Made by a program: the position numbers and the translations under genes | Shown: positions 9,391-17,224 of the stretch, piece by piece | Position numbering within the stretch: the first letter of the stretch is position 1 | Layout: each line of letters starts with the position of its first letter | The notes under the pieces: model-generated | Seen by the model: only the letters and a program-made list of their open reading frames with translations | Told to the model about the DNA's origin: nothing | Database searches by the model: none | Source: Actinobacillus sp. GY-402 | Lineage (GTDB): Bacteria; Pseudomonadota; Gammaproteobacteria; Enterobacterales; Pasteurellaceae | Direction: 5' to 3' | DNA: 64,000 nucleotides | NCBI RefSeq assembly: GCF_014843355.1 | Contig: NZ_CP062137.1 | Span: forward strand, 1,984,001 to 2,048,000

Positions 9391-9658
9391 ATGAACAAAG
9401 AAAACAACGGCTGGATTAAATGCAAAGACAGATTACCGAATTTGCACGCGGGTTATTCGAGAACGTGTCTTGTTTATGGCATAGAAGACCAGGATGACCA
9501 CGAAGAAACCGTATTTACTGCTTTGATGGGTAAAAAAACGGCGAATGGTACGGATTATACGGAAAATGCTTTAAAAAGTAACCCACTGGCAACATTTTTC
9601 CGGCGCCGCCAATGTCGGACGAATAAAACTCATTTACAGCCCATTTAACCACGTTTAA
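9391..9658 (+). pseudogene. DUF551-like protein with one frameshift
   Basis: It begins NNGWIKCKDRLPNLHAGYSR, the WI..KDRLP start of DUF551 proteins. Removing one A from the run 9573-9577 gives VTHWQHFSGAANVGRIKLIY, ending at a stop at 9656-9658. The VTHW block is the usual C-terminal motif of the family. In the written sequence the protein ends at 9648 with an unrelated tail. Confidence 0.6.
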
Positions 9659-9693
9659 GTGGGCTGAATAATGTGTTTTAACAGAGGCAAAAA

Positions 9694-10173
9694 ATGAAAC
9701 TGACTAAACAAAAGCTCATCCAGCTGATCCACATTGCCAAGCAGAAGCTTAGCATCGACGAATACAGCTATCGCGCCATGCTTAATAATTTAACCGGCAA
9801 GCAAAGCACCACGAAAATGACTATCCAGGAGTTAATGCGAGTTATGGACGACTTAGAAGCCAAAGGCTTTAAGAAGACGGTCCGTAAAACGCAGTCGCCA
9901 AGCACACAAAGTGCGGTCGGAAAAAGCAAAATTATCACCAAAATCCGCGCAATCTGGATAGAAATGGCACGCGCCGGCGCGGTGCGTGACAGCTCCGAAC
10001 AGGCGTTGACCAGATTTGCCCAGAAAATCGTCAACAGCGAACTAAAAAACAGCGGCTCAAACCTGCGCATGTTAAATTTACAAAGTCTTAACGACTACCA
10101 GGCCAGCCGCGTGTTAGAGCGTTTAAAACAATGGCAAAACCGCACAAAAGGAGCAAAAAATGAAGCTCTGTAG
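9694..10173 (+). CDS. gemA: GemA (Mu gp16) family regulator
   Basis: 159 residues. The N-terminus KLTKQKLIQLIHIAKQKLSI, followed by DDEYSYRAMLNNLTGKQST-like text (here IDEYSYRAMLNNLTG), is characteristic of GemA. In Mu this protein modulates host gene expression. A USS core (9909-9917) lies in frame. It overlaps the next gene by 14 bases. Confidence 0.85.
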   Translation: MKLTKQKLIQLIHIAKQKLSIDEYSYRAMLNNLTGKQSTTKMTIQELMRVMDDLEAKGFKKTVRKTQSPSTQSAVGKSKIITKIRAIWIEMARAGAVRDSSEQALTRFAQKIVNSELKNSGSNLRMLNLQSLNDYQASRVLERLKQWQNRTKGAKNEAL

Positions 10174-10696
10174 ATGCCCTGTTTGCCACTCCGATATTAA
10201 TCTGGATCAACTGTGCGAAGACGACGCCGGCCGCGAAATATTAGGCCTGATCTGCGATCTAAAGTACGGCGTAGCGCGTCCGCTGGTGGCTTATATCGGG
10301 CTGTTCCGCCCAGCGAAATCCGCCTTAAGCAACACGCGCGCTCTGAAACTTATGCGCGAGGTGCTGGACCAATTCCCGCCGAGCAGCCTGTTAGCGCATT
10401 GTCTGGCGGAAACCGTCAACAGCGTGCAAAAAAACCGCCGGGAAATCGGAAAAATTGCGCCGCTATCCAACCATAGTTACCTGAAAAAGGTTATGGATAC
10501 CAACCGCCCGCAATTTATCGGCACCGCCGGCGCCGAAAACGCCGAACGCCAAGCGGAAAAATCCACCGCCCCGCGCGAAAACAGCGACGAAAACGCGATT
10601 ATGTATATCGACCGCTTTTACCGCATGGGGCAACCAGTGGAACATTTGCCGGGATATGAAATTTGGAAAAAATGGAAAGAAAAAACGGAGAAATAA
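10160..10696 (+). CDS. phage protein with N-terminal Cys cluster
   Basis: 178 residues. CRCPVC near the start suggests a small metal-binding or redox site. The middle (YGVARPLVAYIGLFRPAKSAL... LMREVLDQFPP) is helical and recalls accessory replication-type proteins found next to GemA in Haemophilus Mu-like prophages. Function not known. Its stop codon touches the internal MuA-like site at 10695. Confidence 0.55.
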   Translation: MKLCRCPVCHSDINLDQLCEDDAGREILGLICDLKYGVARPLVAYIGLFRPAKSALSNTRALKLMREVLDQFPPSSLLAHCLAETVNSVQKNRREIGKIAPLSNHSYLKKVMDTNRPQFIGTAGAENAERQAEKSTAPRENSDENAIMYIDRFYRMGQPVEHLPGYEIWKKWKEKTEK

Positions 10697-10713
10697 CCGC
10701 TTAAAATGGGAAA
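10695..10713 (+). promoter_or_regulatory. internal copy of the MuA end-binding motif
   Basis: AACCGCTTAAAATGGGAAA matches the inverted form of R1 and R2 at the right end in 18 of 19 positions or better, but lies 9.4 kb inside the prophage. The gap 10697-10989 otherwise holds a USS (10835-10843) and a short inverted repeat (CCCTACCAAAAATAGGG) before the antirepressor gene. Confidence 0.7.
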
Positions 10714-10989
10714 TTCGGTTTTTGAACTTGATTTTTTGCCAAAATTATTTTATTTTTGCGATCAGGTTCCAAAAAAACCGAAACACGCCTACCGTAAAGC
10801 GTTATTTATGGTATTTTTTTGCCCGCAGTCCATAAAGTGCGGTCGGAAAAATTAAAAAATCGTAATTTATGGTCGAGAGTGCGAGGAATACAATACCCCT
10901 TGGGGGGAATAACTCCGCAGCTTGTTTCGCTGTTTTTGGCTCTTGACCGCCCTACCAAAAATAGGGTCTCTTACAAGAGGAACGAAACA

Positions 10990-11604
10990 ATGACAACTTT
11001 TCCAATTAAAACCTTCACAGGTTCAATCTTCAATCAATCCGTTCAGCTGGTTAATGCTAGAGAACTCCATCAAATATTACAAAGCAAACAAGATTTTTCA
11101 AACTGGATAAAACATCGAATTTCAGAGTACGAATTCGCGGAAAGCGTTGATTTTATCGGTGTCGATAAAATTATTGTCACCGAGGCAGGCTTTCTTGGTA
11201 AGCGTGAAAAAGTCATTAAAGATTATCATTTAACCATTGATATGGTAAAAGAGCTTTGCATGATTGAACGCACGAAAATCGGTCGTGAAGTTCGCCGCTA
11301 TTTTATTCGCATGGAAAAAGAAGCCCTTGCCGCCCGCCAAGCCCTGCCGGCGCCGACAACGCAGGCAAATGCCATTTCCGTGAGTAAAGACCGCTATATC
11401 GAACTGCTGGAAAACGAAAACCGCATGCTGCGCAGCCGGCCCAACCCGCTGCGCAAAAAAGCCCCCGTGCCGTTAAGCGCGGTGGAAAAAGATCAGATTT
11501 TGCAACTATCACACCAGGGTGTACAAACCACTGCTATCGCTAAACAAATCAATCGCAGTCGTTCTGCCGTGCGTGCTGTTATTCGCGAGAACTTAGGTGA
11601 GTAA
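10990..11604 (+). CDS. AntA/AntB-type antirepressor
   Basis: 204 residues from ATG 10990, after AAGAGGAACG. Residues 1-110 form the AntA/AntB domain (FNQSVQLVNARELHQILQSK, QDFSNWIKHRI, KELCMIERTKIGREVRRYFI). Residues 165-204 form a basic helix-turn-helix (ILQLSHQGVQTTAIAKQINR). Such proteins counter phage repressors. An upstream in-frame extension to 10819 has no ribosome-binding site. It likely links host signals to prophage induction. Confidence 0.8.
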   Translation: MTTFPIKTFTGSIFNQSVQLVNARELHQILQSKQDFSNWIKHRISEYEFAESVDFIGVDKIIVTEAGFLGKREKVIKDYHLTIDMVKELCMIERTKIGREVRRYFIRMEKEALAARQALPAPTTQANAISVSKDRYIELLENENRMLRSRPNPLRKKAPVPLSAVEKDQILQLSHQGVQTTAIAKQINRSRSAVRAVIRENLGE

Positions 11605-11614
11605 GGGGGAAATT

Positions 11615-11830
11615 ATGCGTATTGAATTCCAGGATTTGATTGCCAGTGCGGAAACTCTTGCCAATGGCTTATATGCATTAGATAACTTGTTACAACTGGC
11701 AGAAGAACAAGAAAATGCCGAGCCGGTGTCGGGGCTGGAAGCTTTAGTCCGAGTGTTTTGCATTGCCAGCCGACAACACAGCGAAGCGGTGCAATTTGTA
11801 CTCGGATACACCGAGCGAGAAAACCGTTAA
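11615..11830 (+). CDS. small acidic phage protein
   Basis: 71 residues from the ATG at 11615, with AAGGGGGAA in front. It is helical and acidic (LIASAETLANGLYALDNLL). Family unknown. A strong terminator follows. Confidence 0.55.
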   Translation: MRIEFQDLIASAETLANGLYALDNLLQLAEEQENAEPVSGLEALVRVFCIASRQHSEAVQFVLGYTERENR

Positions 11831-11838
11831 ACACTTGT

Positions 11839-11863
11839 AACCGCCAGAAATGGCGGTTTTTTG
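11839..11863 (+). terminator. rho-independent terminator of the early region
   Basis: AACCGCCA and TGGCGGTT pair around GAAA, followed by six T. It separates the antirepressor unit from mor. Confidence 0.85.
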
Positions 11864-11939
11864 TTGCTTTGGTGTGTTTTTTTAAAAGTCAATAGCACCA
11901 AACGAAAAAAAATGAAAGAATTTTGTTGTGCGGGTTGTA

Positions 11940-11945
11940 TATAAT
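11940..11945 (+). promoter_or_regulatory. -10 box before mor
   Basis: A perfect TATAAT lies 27 bases before the mor ATG, but no -35 hexamer is found at 16-18 bases. That fits an activator-dependent or weak basal promoter. AGGAGGG precedes the ATG. Confidence 0.4.
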
Positions 11946-11971
11946 TTAGCCTGTTAAGGATAGGAGGGCTT

Positions 11972-12397
11972 ATGAGTAAGTTACAGGCTGATTTATTTGC
12001 GGGCGACCACGCTGTAATTGGCGCCCTGTTTGACAATTTGGACAACATCCCAGAAGAAGAAATTGCCAATCAGTGGCCGGGCACGCTGGCGGATATGATT
12101 GACGTCATCAAAACCGAATTAATCCGCCAGGGCGAAGATGAAGAAAAAGCCCGCTTGCAAGCGTCAAAAATTATTGGTATTTTGGCAAATTACATCGGCG
12201 GGCAGTCGATTTATCTGCCAACCGGCGACAGAATCAAAGTTGCCTTGCGCGATGCGCAGATTTACCAGGATTTTAAGGGCAATAATGTGCGCGAGTTGAT
12301 CCGTAAATACAAATTATCCGAAACGCAAGTCTATGAGATTATCCGCACGCAACGCAGATTATTCCGCCGCCGGAATCAACCGGATTTGCCGTTTTAA
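11972..12397 (+). CDS. mor: Mor/C-family middle/late transcription activator
   Basis: 141 residues. The central dimerisation part (LADMIDVIKTELIRQG... IIGILANYIGGQSIYLPTGD) and the C-terminal helix-turn-helix (VRELIRKYKLSETQVYEIIR, then RRLFRRR) define the Mor family. In Mu, Mor turns on the middle promoter and its relative C turns on late genes. Only one such gene is present here, so it may switch on all the lysis, head and tail genes. Confidence 0.88.
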   Translation: MSKLQADLFAGDHAVIGALFDNLDNIPEEEIANQWPGTLADMIDVIKTELIRQGEDEEKARLQASKIIGILANYIGGQSIYLPTGDRIKVALRDAQIYQDFKGNNVRELIRKYKLSETQVYEIIRTQRRLFRRRNQPDLPF

Positions 12398-12441
12398 ATG
12401 TCGGATAACCCGCAAACACAAGCACCCGAAAGATTCATTTA

Positions 12442-12477
12442 AACTCCCTTTAAAGCAAATTTAAAGGGAGTTTTTTT
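12442..12477 (+). terminator. perfect 13-bp hairpin with T run overlapping the endolysin ribosome-binding site
   Basis: AACTCCCTTTAAA (12442-12454) and TTTAAAGGGAGTT (12460-12472) pair perfectly around GCAAA, followed by a T run. The right arm contains the only Shine-Dalgarno-like GGGAG, seven bases before the GTG start of the endolysin. It can act as a terminator for mor and as a translational lock. Confidence 0.8.
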
Positions 12478-12987
12478 GTGGCTGAAAATCTAACATTTAA
12501 AGAGATGTTCGATCGTTTAATCGGACACGAGGGCGGTTATGTCAACGACCCGCAAGACCCGGGCGGCGAAACCAACTGGGGCGTGACAAAACGCACGGCG
12601 CGGGCGAACGGCTATCAAGGCAGTATGCGCACTATGACGCGCGATGACGCCTATCAAATCTATCACTCCGCGTTTTGGGTGCGTTACAAATGCGCCAAAA
12701 TGCCCAACGCCGTGGCGTTTCAGTTTTTCGATGGCTGCGTAAATCACGGCTACGGCAACGCCGCTCGCCTATTGCAAAAGGCGGTTGGCGTGGCGCAAGA
12801 CGGCATTATCGGCGAAAAAACCCTCGCCGCCATCAACGCAAAATCCGTTAATGACGTATTGATGTTATTTAACGCTCACCGAATCAAATTTTATACGCAA
12901 TTATCCAATTTTAACCGCTACGGCAAAGGCTGGGTGAATCGCTGTGCCGATAACCTGATTTATGCCGCACAAGACAACGGAGAGTAA
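12478..12987 (+). CDS. endolysin, glycoside hydrolase 108 family
   Basis: 169 residues with a GTG start. The N-terminal FDRLIGHEGGYVNDPQDPGG, then TNWGVTKRTA, is the GH108 (N-acetylmuramidase) signature, with catalytic Glu in HEGGY. The C-terminal half (LLQKAVGVAQDGIIGEKTLA) is a PG_binding_3-type domain. There is no signal peptide, so release needs a holin. It is the first gene of the lysis cassette. Confidence 0.92.
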   Translation: MAENLTFKEMFDRLIGHEGGYVNDPQDPGGETNWGVTKRTARANGYQGSMRTMTRDDAYQIYHSAFWVRYKCAKMPNAVAFQFFDGCVNHGYGNAARLLQKAVGVAQDGIIGEKTLAAINAKSVNDVLMLFNAHRIKFYTQLSNFNRYGKGWVNRCADNLIYAAQDNGE

Positions 12988-12990
12988 CTC

Positions 12991-13122
12991 ATGCTTTTAG
13001 CAGCTTTTTTAGTCGGTATTTCATGCGTTATTGGTGTTGTTATGGCTTTTTCAGAAGATGAAATTTGGTTTGTACCCTTTATTATTGCTTTGGTTGCGTT
13101 GACATTTTTGATTAGCTTTTGA
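12991..13122 (+). CDS. 43-residue membrane protein of the lysis cassette
   Basis: Two hydrophobic stretches (LLAAFLVGISCVIGVVMAF and VPFIIALVALTFLISF) flank a short acidic turn. AACGGAGAG lies before the ATG. It could be a small holin or pinholin, which is inference from place and topology. Confidence 0.5.
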   Translation: MLLAAFLVGISCVIGVVMAFSEDEIWFVPFIIALVALTFLISF

Positions 13123-13206
13123 CAAGCAAAGCGGAGGATTGCGAGGATTTCGGGCGATTCAACAGCCTTAACAAAATTTATCAATGCGAAGTTATCGAGG
13201 TTAAAT

Positions 13207-13359
13207 ATGAGCAAGCGCGTTAAAAACACCACTGTACCCAAATTACCAGACTATTACAAAGGCACAAGCCCAAAATTAAGCAAAAACGCTAAGCGCAATA
13301 AACAGTTAAATCGCGGTATGACCGCCGCCACTGGTTTTTATCTTCGGGTGGCGCCATGA
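13207..13359 (+). CDS. small basic phage protein
   Basis: 50 residues (MSKRVKNTTVPKLPDYYKGT...), very basic. It overlaps the next ATG by four bases. Similar short genes sit in lysis regions of Pasteurellaceae Mu-like prophages. Function unknown. The stretch 13123-13206 shows no gene. Confidence 0.5.
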   Translation: MSKRVKNTTVPKLPDYYKGTSPKLSKNAKRNKQLNRGMTAATGFYLRVAP

Positions 13360-13589
13360 AGTTAAAAGACTTAGTGAGCAACAGCGACGGGCGGTTATCA
13401 ACCACCGGTACTATCCAGTTTTTGACCTTTTTGGGATTGTTGGGCGTATTAATCTACTCTACTTGGCTTGACCGCGCTTACGTACCTGAGCTGTACTCTA
13501 CGCTGGCGTTATTCGGCGGCGGTTTGGTGGTCACCAAAGGCGCGGTGACGGCGTATCAATCCCGCGGGAAGAATCCGGAGGAAGAATAA
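13356..13589 (+). CDS. DUF2644-like membrane protein, candidate holin
   Basis: 77 residues. There are two membrane segments (IQFLTFLGLLGVLIYSTWL and LYSTLALFGGGLVVTKGAV) and a charged tail. The sequence resembles the Pasteurellaceae phage family DUF2644. The place between endolysin and spanins makes it a good holin candidate. Confidence 0.6.
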   Translation: MKLKDLVSNSDGRLSTTGTIQFLTFLGLLGVLIYSTWLDRAYVPELYSTLALFGGGLVVTKGAVTAYQSRGKNPEEE

Positions 13590-13840
13590 TGAGCATTATG
13601 CAGATTATTGTTACCGGGGTGGCGTTAACCCTTGCCGGATTAGGCTTCACCGTCTGGCGGCGCGGCAAGCTGGCGGACCGTTTGAAAACGGAGTTAGACG
13701 CCGCCAAAGCCGAAAAATCAAGATTAGCGGAAGAGGTGCGGAATGCACAAATCAAAAAAAACACCGAAGATTTTAACCGCACTTTGTCTGACGACAATAT
13801 TGATGAGCGGTTGCAGTCAAAAGGCTACTACCGTGACTAA
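13589..13840 (+). CDS. inner-membrane spanin (Rz-like, DUF2681-like)
   Basis: 83 residues with an N-terminal membrane helix (MSIMQIIVTGVALTLAGLGF) followed by a coiled coil (LADRLKTELDAAKAEKSRLA). This is the i-spanin layout. A lipoprotein gene is nested in its 3' half in another frame. Spanins fuse inner and outer membranes at the end of lysis. Confidence 0.75.
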   Translation: MSIMQIIVTGVALTLAGLGFTVWRRGKLADRLKTELDAAKAEKSRLAEEVRNAQIKKNTEDFNRTLSDDNIDERLQSKGYYRD

Positions 13841-13961
13841 CACGGGCTGTATGGCGTTTGGCAAAATCTACGTAAGCCGGCAAGACACAGCGGAAACCAA
13901 GCGCCAGGTATTAAACCATAACACCGTATATGAGCAGGTGTGCGAGCAGGATAAAAAATAA
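13743..13961 (+). CDS. outer-membrane spanin lipoprotein (Rz1-like)
   Basis: 72 residues in the +1 frame, beginning 98 bases before the Rz-like stop. A signal peptide ends in the lipobox LMSG-C (near residue 23), so the mature protein is a lipoprotein of about 50 residues. Overlapping Rz/Rz1 architecture is typical for phages of Gram-negative hosts. Confidence 0.8.
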   Translation: MHKSKKTPKILTALCLTTILMSGCSQKATTVTNTGCMAFGKIYVSRQDTAETKRQVLNHNTVYEQVCEQDKK

Positions 13962-14231
13962 ATGGCATTATTTAAGTATTTGACCAAGGAAAAGGCCATC
14001 AAAAAAGGGTTTACCCATAAAGGCAAGCTGTTCGGCGTCCCAGTATTTATTGCGGATTTAGATTCTCCCGCCCCCGAAATTATCGCCGGCAACTTTGTAC
14101 CCGAATGGGTATTAGATATAGCAGAAGCCTTATATTTTACCGTTGAAGCCTACGTGGAAAGGGACAATCCGGAATACGAGCCAGGCTATAAAATCCTGGT
14201 CACAGAAGAGCTTAAACCGGACGGTGAATAA
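13962..14231 (+). CDS. phage protein of unknown function
   Basis: 89 residues (MALFKYLTKEKAIKKGFTHK...). It abuts the spanin stop and shares one base with the next gene. Acidic C-terminus. No domain recognised. Confidence 0.5.
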   Translation: MALFKYLTKEKAIKKGFTHKGKLFGVPVFIADLDSPAPEIIAGNFVPEWVLDIAEALYFTVEAYVERDNPEYEPGYKILVTEELKPDGE

Positions 14232-14458
14232 TGGTGGATTTTATCGATAAGCTTGTGGAGCAAGAACAAATCTTAGAGCAAAAGCTCGCTCCGCGCCCGG
14301 AAAGCACATTATCAGAAGACGAAATCGCCATCATTGCGCTAAAGGGGCGGGATTGCGTCGAGTGCGGCTTACCTATCCCGCCGCAACGTCTACGAGCCGT
14401 TCCGCTGGCGGTGCGTTGTATCAGTTGTCAACAGGATTTTGAGGACGGCAAATTATGA
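14231..14458 (+). CDS. TraR/DksA-type zinc-finger protein
   Basis: 75 residues. The C4 finger CVECGLPIPPQRLRA...CISCQ is the TraR/DksA signature found in short phage proteins. These proteins can bind RNA polymerase through the secondary channel. The gene is in the same position as in Haemophilus Mu-like phages, just before gp25. Confidence 0.8.
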   Translation: MVDFIDKLVEQEQILEQKLAPRPESTLSEDEIAIIALKGRDCVECGLPIPPQRLRAVPLAVRCISCQQDFEDGKL

Positions 14459-14763
14459 TGGACATTTTAGACGCAATCCGCCAGCACTGGGGCATTATTT
14501 TGACGATTTCCGGGCTTATTGCTTCGGTGTTTTGGCTAAAAATGGACAGTCGCTATGCAAAAAAATCGGATATTGCTGATTTGTCCGAAAGATTGGGCAG
14601 CATTGAAGATGAGGTCCGCCATTTGCCAAATGCTAAAGACGTCACCGACCTAAGAATCGCGCTCATCGAAATGAAAGGCGAAACCAAGGAACTGCGCGCC
14701 GAAACGAAGATTTTCCGCCATTTAGTAAACCTACTCACTGAAAAGGAAGTTAACAAAGAATGA
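14455..14763 (+). CDS. DUF2730 (Mu gp25-like) protein
   Basis: 102 residues, with an N-terminal membrane helix (WGIILTISGLIASVFWL) and a long coiled coil (LSERLGSIEDEVRHLPN). The family occurs just before terminase genes in Mu-like phages. Role unknown. Confidence 0.75.
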   Translation: MMDILDAIRQHWGIILTISGLIASVFWLKMDSRYAKKSDIADLSERLGSIEDEVRHLPNAKDVTDLRIALIEMKGETKELRAETKIFRHLVNLLTEKEVNKE

Positions 14764-15062
14764 AAGATATTTTTACTAAAGATCAGCGCCTGGTTATGCT
14801 CCGCACTCTTGCCGAAGACGGTTACGATGCAAATGAATCCATTTTGTCGGACGTGCTCGAAATGTACGGCCATAATATCAGCCGGGATTTAGTGCGTAAT
14901 CACATGATTTGGCTCGAGGAGCAAGGACTCATTGAAGTTAATCGCCTGCCGGTGGGTAACGGCAAAGAATTGTTTGTCGGCGTGATTACACAGCGAGGTT
15001 TAGACGTTGCTCGCGGCCGCGTCGTGGTTGATGGCGTTAAGCGCCCATCCCCGCAGTTTTAA
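14760..15062 (+). CDS. Mu gp26-like winged-helix protein
   Basis: 100 residues. The pattern QRLVMLRTLAEDGYDANESI, then HNISRDLVRNHMIWLEEQGL and ITQRGLDVARGR reads as a winged helix-turn-helix. It matches the family called VpaChn25_0724 that precedes the small terminase. DNA binding is probable. Confidence 0.75.
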   Translation: MKDIFTKDQRLVMLRTLAEDGYDANESILSDVLEMYGHNISRDLVRNHMIWLEEQGLIEVNRLPVGNGKELFVGVITQRGLDVARGRVVVDGVKRPSPQF

Positions 15063-15083
15063 CGACAACTAAAGGAGCGCTAA

Positions 15084-15656
15084 ATGGCCGATAAAACAAC
15101 ACGCGGACGCGCAAGCAAGGTGGATTTACTCCCGCCTAACATCAAGACCCAACTGGCGATGATGTTGCGGGATAAACAGTATTCGCAGACGGAAATCTTA
15201 TCAGAAATCAACGATTTAATCCGCGATTGCGGCTTGCCGGAAGATATGCAATTAAGCAAAACCGGCCTAAACCGTTATGCCAGCCGAATGGAAGAAGTAG
15301 GCAGAAAAATTCGGCAATCCCGCGAAATCGCCGAAGTGTGGACGAAACAATTCGGCGAAGCGCCGGAATCGGACATCGGCAAACTGTTGATGGAAATGGT
15401 TAAGAACATGGCGTTTGAAACCTCCCTCAATATGACGGAAGGAACCATGGCAAGCACCCCGGAAGTGCTGAAAGACATGGCAACCGTTATCCACCGAATC
15501 GAACAGGCACAATCCATCAGCGACGACCGCGAACGCAAAATCCGCAAAGAAGTGGCGCAACTTGCCGCTGAAACGGCGGAAAAGGCTGTGGCGCAAGCGG
15601 GATTATCAAAAGATACTGTCGCAACCATTAAAGCACAGATTTTAGGGGTGGCATGA
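15084..15656 (+). CDS. small terminase-like protein, DUF3486 (Mu gp27)
   Basis: 190 residues. The family features are RGRASKVDLLPPNIKTQLAM, LSKTGLNRYASRMEEVGRKI and a long helical C-terminus. It overlaps the large terminase by four bases. In Mu-like phages this protein is thought to recognise the packaging site near the left end. Confidence 0.85.
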   Translation: MADKTTRGRASKVDLLPPNIKTQLAMMLRDKQYSQTEILSEINDLIRDCGLPEDMQLSKTGLNRYASRMEEVGRKIRQSREIAEVWTKQFGEAPESDIGKLLMEMVKNMAFETSLNMTEGTMASTPEVLKDMATVIHRIEQAQSISDDRERKIRKEVAQLAAETAEKAVAQAGLSKDTVATIKAQILGVA

Positions 15657-17215
15657 TGAGACTGCCAGACTATATCCCTTTTGACCCTACCGAATTATTA
15701 TTAGGCTACCAGAAACGCTGGATAGCGGACGATAGCCAGCTAAAGATCGCGGAAAAATCCCGCCGAACGGGTTTAACCTGGGCGGAAGCGGCGGATGATG
15801 TGTTAATTGCCAGTCGCACCAAGTCAGACGGCGGGTCTGACATTTTTTATATCGGCTCAAACAAAGAGATGGCGCGCGAATTTATCGACGCCTGCGCGAT
15901 GTGGGCGTCAAAATTTAATCAAGCCTGCGGCGAAATTCGCGAAGAAATGCTGGATGACGAAGACAAAGATATTTTGACTTTTGTCATTTATTTTTCATCC
16001 GGCTTTAAAATCAAAGCCTTGTCCAGTAACCCGAAAAATTTGCGCGGTATGCAGGGGGTCGTTTGTATCGACGAAGCCGCGTTTCACGAAAAATTGGCGG
16101 AAGTCCTGAAGGCGGCATTGGCGTTAACCATGTGGGGCGCAAAAGTGCGCCTTATCTCTACCCATAACGGCGTAGATAATCTATTTAACCAGTTGATCCA
16201 GGATAGCCGCGCGGGGCGAAAACGTTACTCCGTGCACACCATTACGCTTGATGACGCGTGCGCAGAGGGCTTGTATCAGCGTATTTGTCAAGTAAGCAAA
16301 CAAGAATGGACACCGGGAAAAGAAGAAGCCTGGAAAAAGGATTTATTACGGGATACCGCCAGCGAAGAAGACGCCCTGGAAGAATATTACTGCGTGCCGA
16401 AAAAAAGCTCCGGCGGTTATATCCCGCGCCCGCTAATTGACCGGGCGGCGGATGAAAGCAAGGTGATTTTGCGGTTTGAGTGCAACGATAAATTTGTAAC
16501 CTACTCCGAGCAGGAACGCGAAGTTTTAACGCTGGAATGGCTGTTAAAAGAGGTTGCGCCGGCGCTTGAATCCCTGAACAAAGATTATCGCCATAGTTTC
16601 GGGGTGGACTTTGCCCGCACCGGCGACTTAAGCGTGTTTAGCGTGTGCGCCTGCCTGCCGAGTACGGCACGGCACATTGAAATCACCCTTGAAATCCGCA
16701 ACTGTCCGTACGACCAGCAAAAACAAATCATGCTGTTTATTTTGCCTAAATTACCGCGATTCATCGGCGCGGCATTTGACGCAACGGGCAACGGCGGCTA
16801 TTTGGCGGAAAGCGCCTTATTGCGCTACGGTGCGTCCATGATTGAGACGGTTATGCTCAACGATAAGTGGTACCGCGAATGGATGCCGAAATATAAGGCC
16901 CTGTATGAGTCGGATTTAATTCGAATCCCGCAAGATGAAGAAACCATCTTAGACCAGGGGCATATTGTGGTGATCAATGGCGTGCCTAAAATCGACAAAT
17001 CCCGTAGCCAGGGCAAAAGCGGCAAACGCCACGGAGACAGCGCGGTGGCGTATTGCATGGCGGTGCGGGCAAGCTATATGACAGGCGGCGAAATCGACTT
17101 CACCCCGCTCCCGGCGAAACACCGGGAAGGCGCCACCGGGCGCAGTTTTGATTATAGCAACAGTGAAATGGACGACTTAACCGCCGCGTTTGGCTCGGAT
17201 TGGGACGATGTATAA
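15653..17215 (+). CDS. large terminase subunit (Mu gp28)
   Basis: 520 residues. The ATPase part has an adenine/Walker A-like EKSRRTGLTWA (near 35) and Walker B VVCIDEAAFHE (near 138), then a coupling motif LISTHNG. The nuclease part starts with FGVDFARTGDLSVF (Asp near 320) and ends with HGDSAVAYCMAV. It packages prophage DNA by the headful mechanism. Full length, no damage. Confidence 0.92.
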   Translation: MMRLPDYIPFDPTELLLGYQKRWIADDSQLKIAEKSRRTGLTWAEAADDVLIASRTKSDGGSDIFYIGSNKEMAREFIDACAMWASKFNQACGEIREEMLDDEDKDILTFVIYFSSGFKIKALSSNPKNLRGMQGVVCIDEAAFHEKLAEVLKAALALTMWGAKVRLISTHNGVDNLFNQLIQDSRAGRKRYSVHTITLDDACAEGLYQRICQVSKQEWTPGKEEAWKKDLLRDTASEEDALEEYYCVPKKSSGGYIPRPLIDRAADESKVILRFECNDKFVTYSEQEREVLTLEWLLKEVAPALESLNKDYRHSFGVDFARTGDLSVFSVCACLPSTARHIEITLEIRNCPYDQQKQIMLFILPKLPRFIGAAFDATGNGGYLAESALLRYGASMIETVMLNDKWYREWMPKYKALYESDLIRIPQDEETILDQGHIVVINGVPKIDKSRSQGKSGKRHGDSAVAYCMAVRASYMTGGEIDFTPLPAKHREGATGRSFDYSNSEMDDLTAAFGSDWDDV

Positions 17216-17224
17216 GGATTGTTT

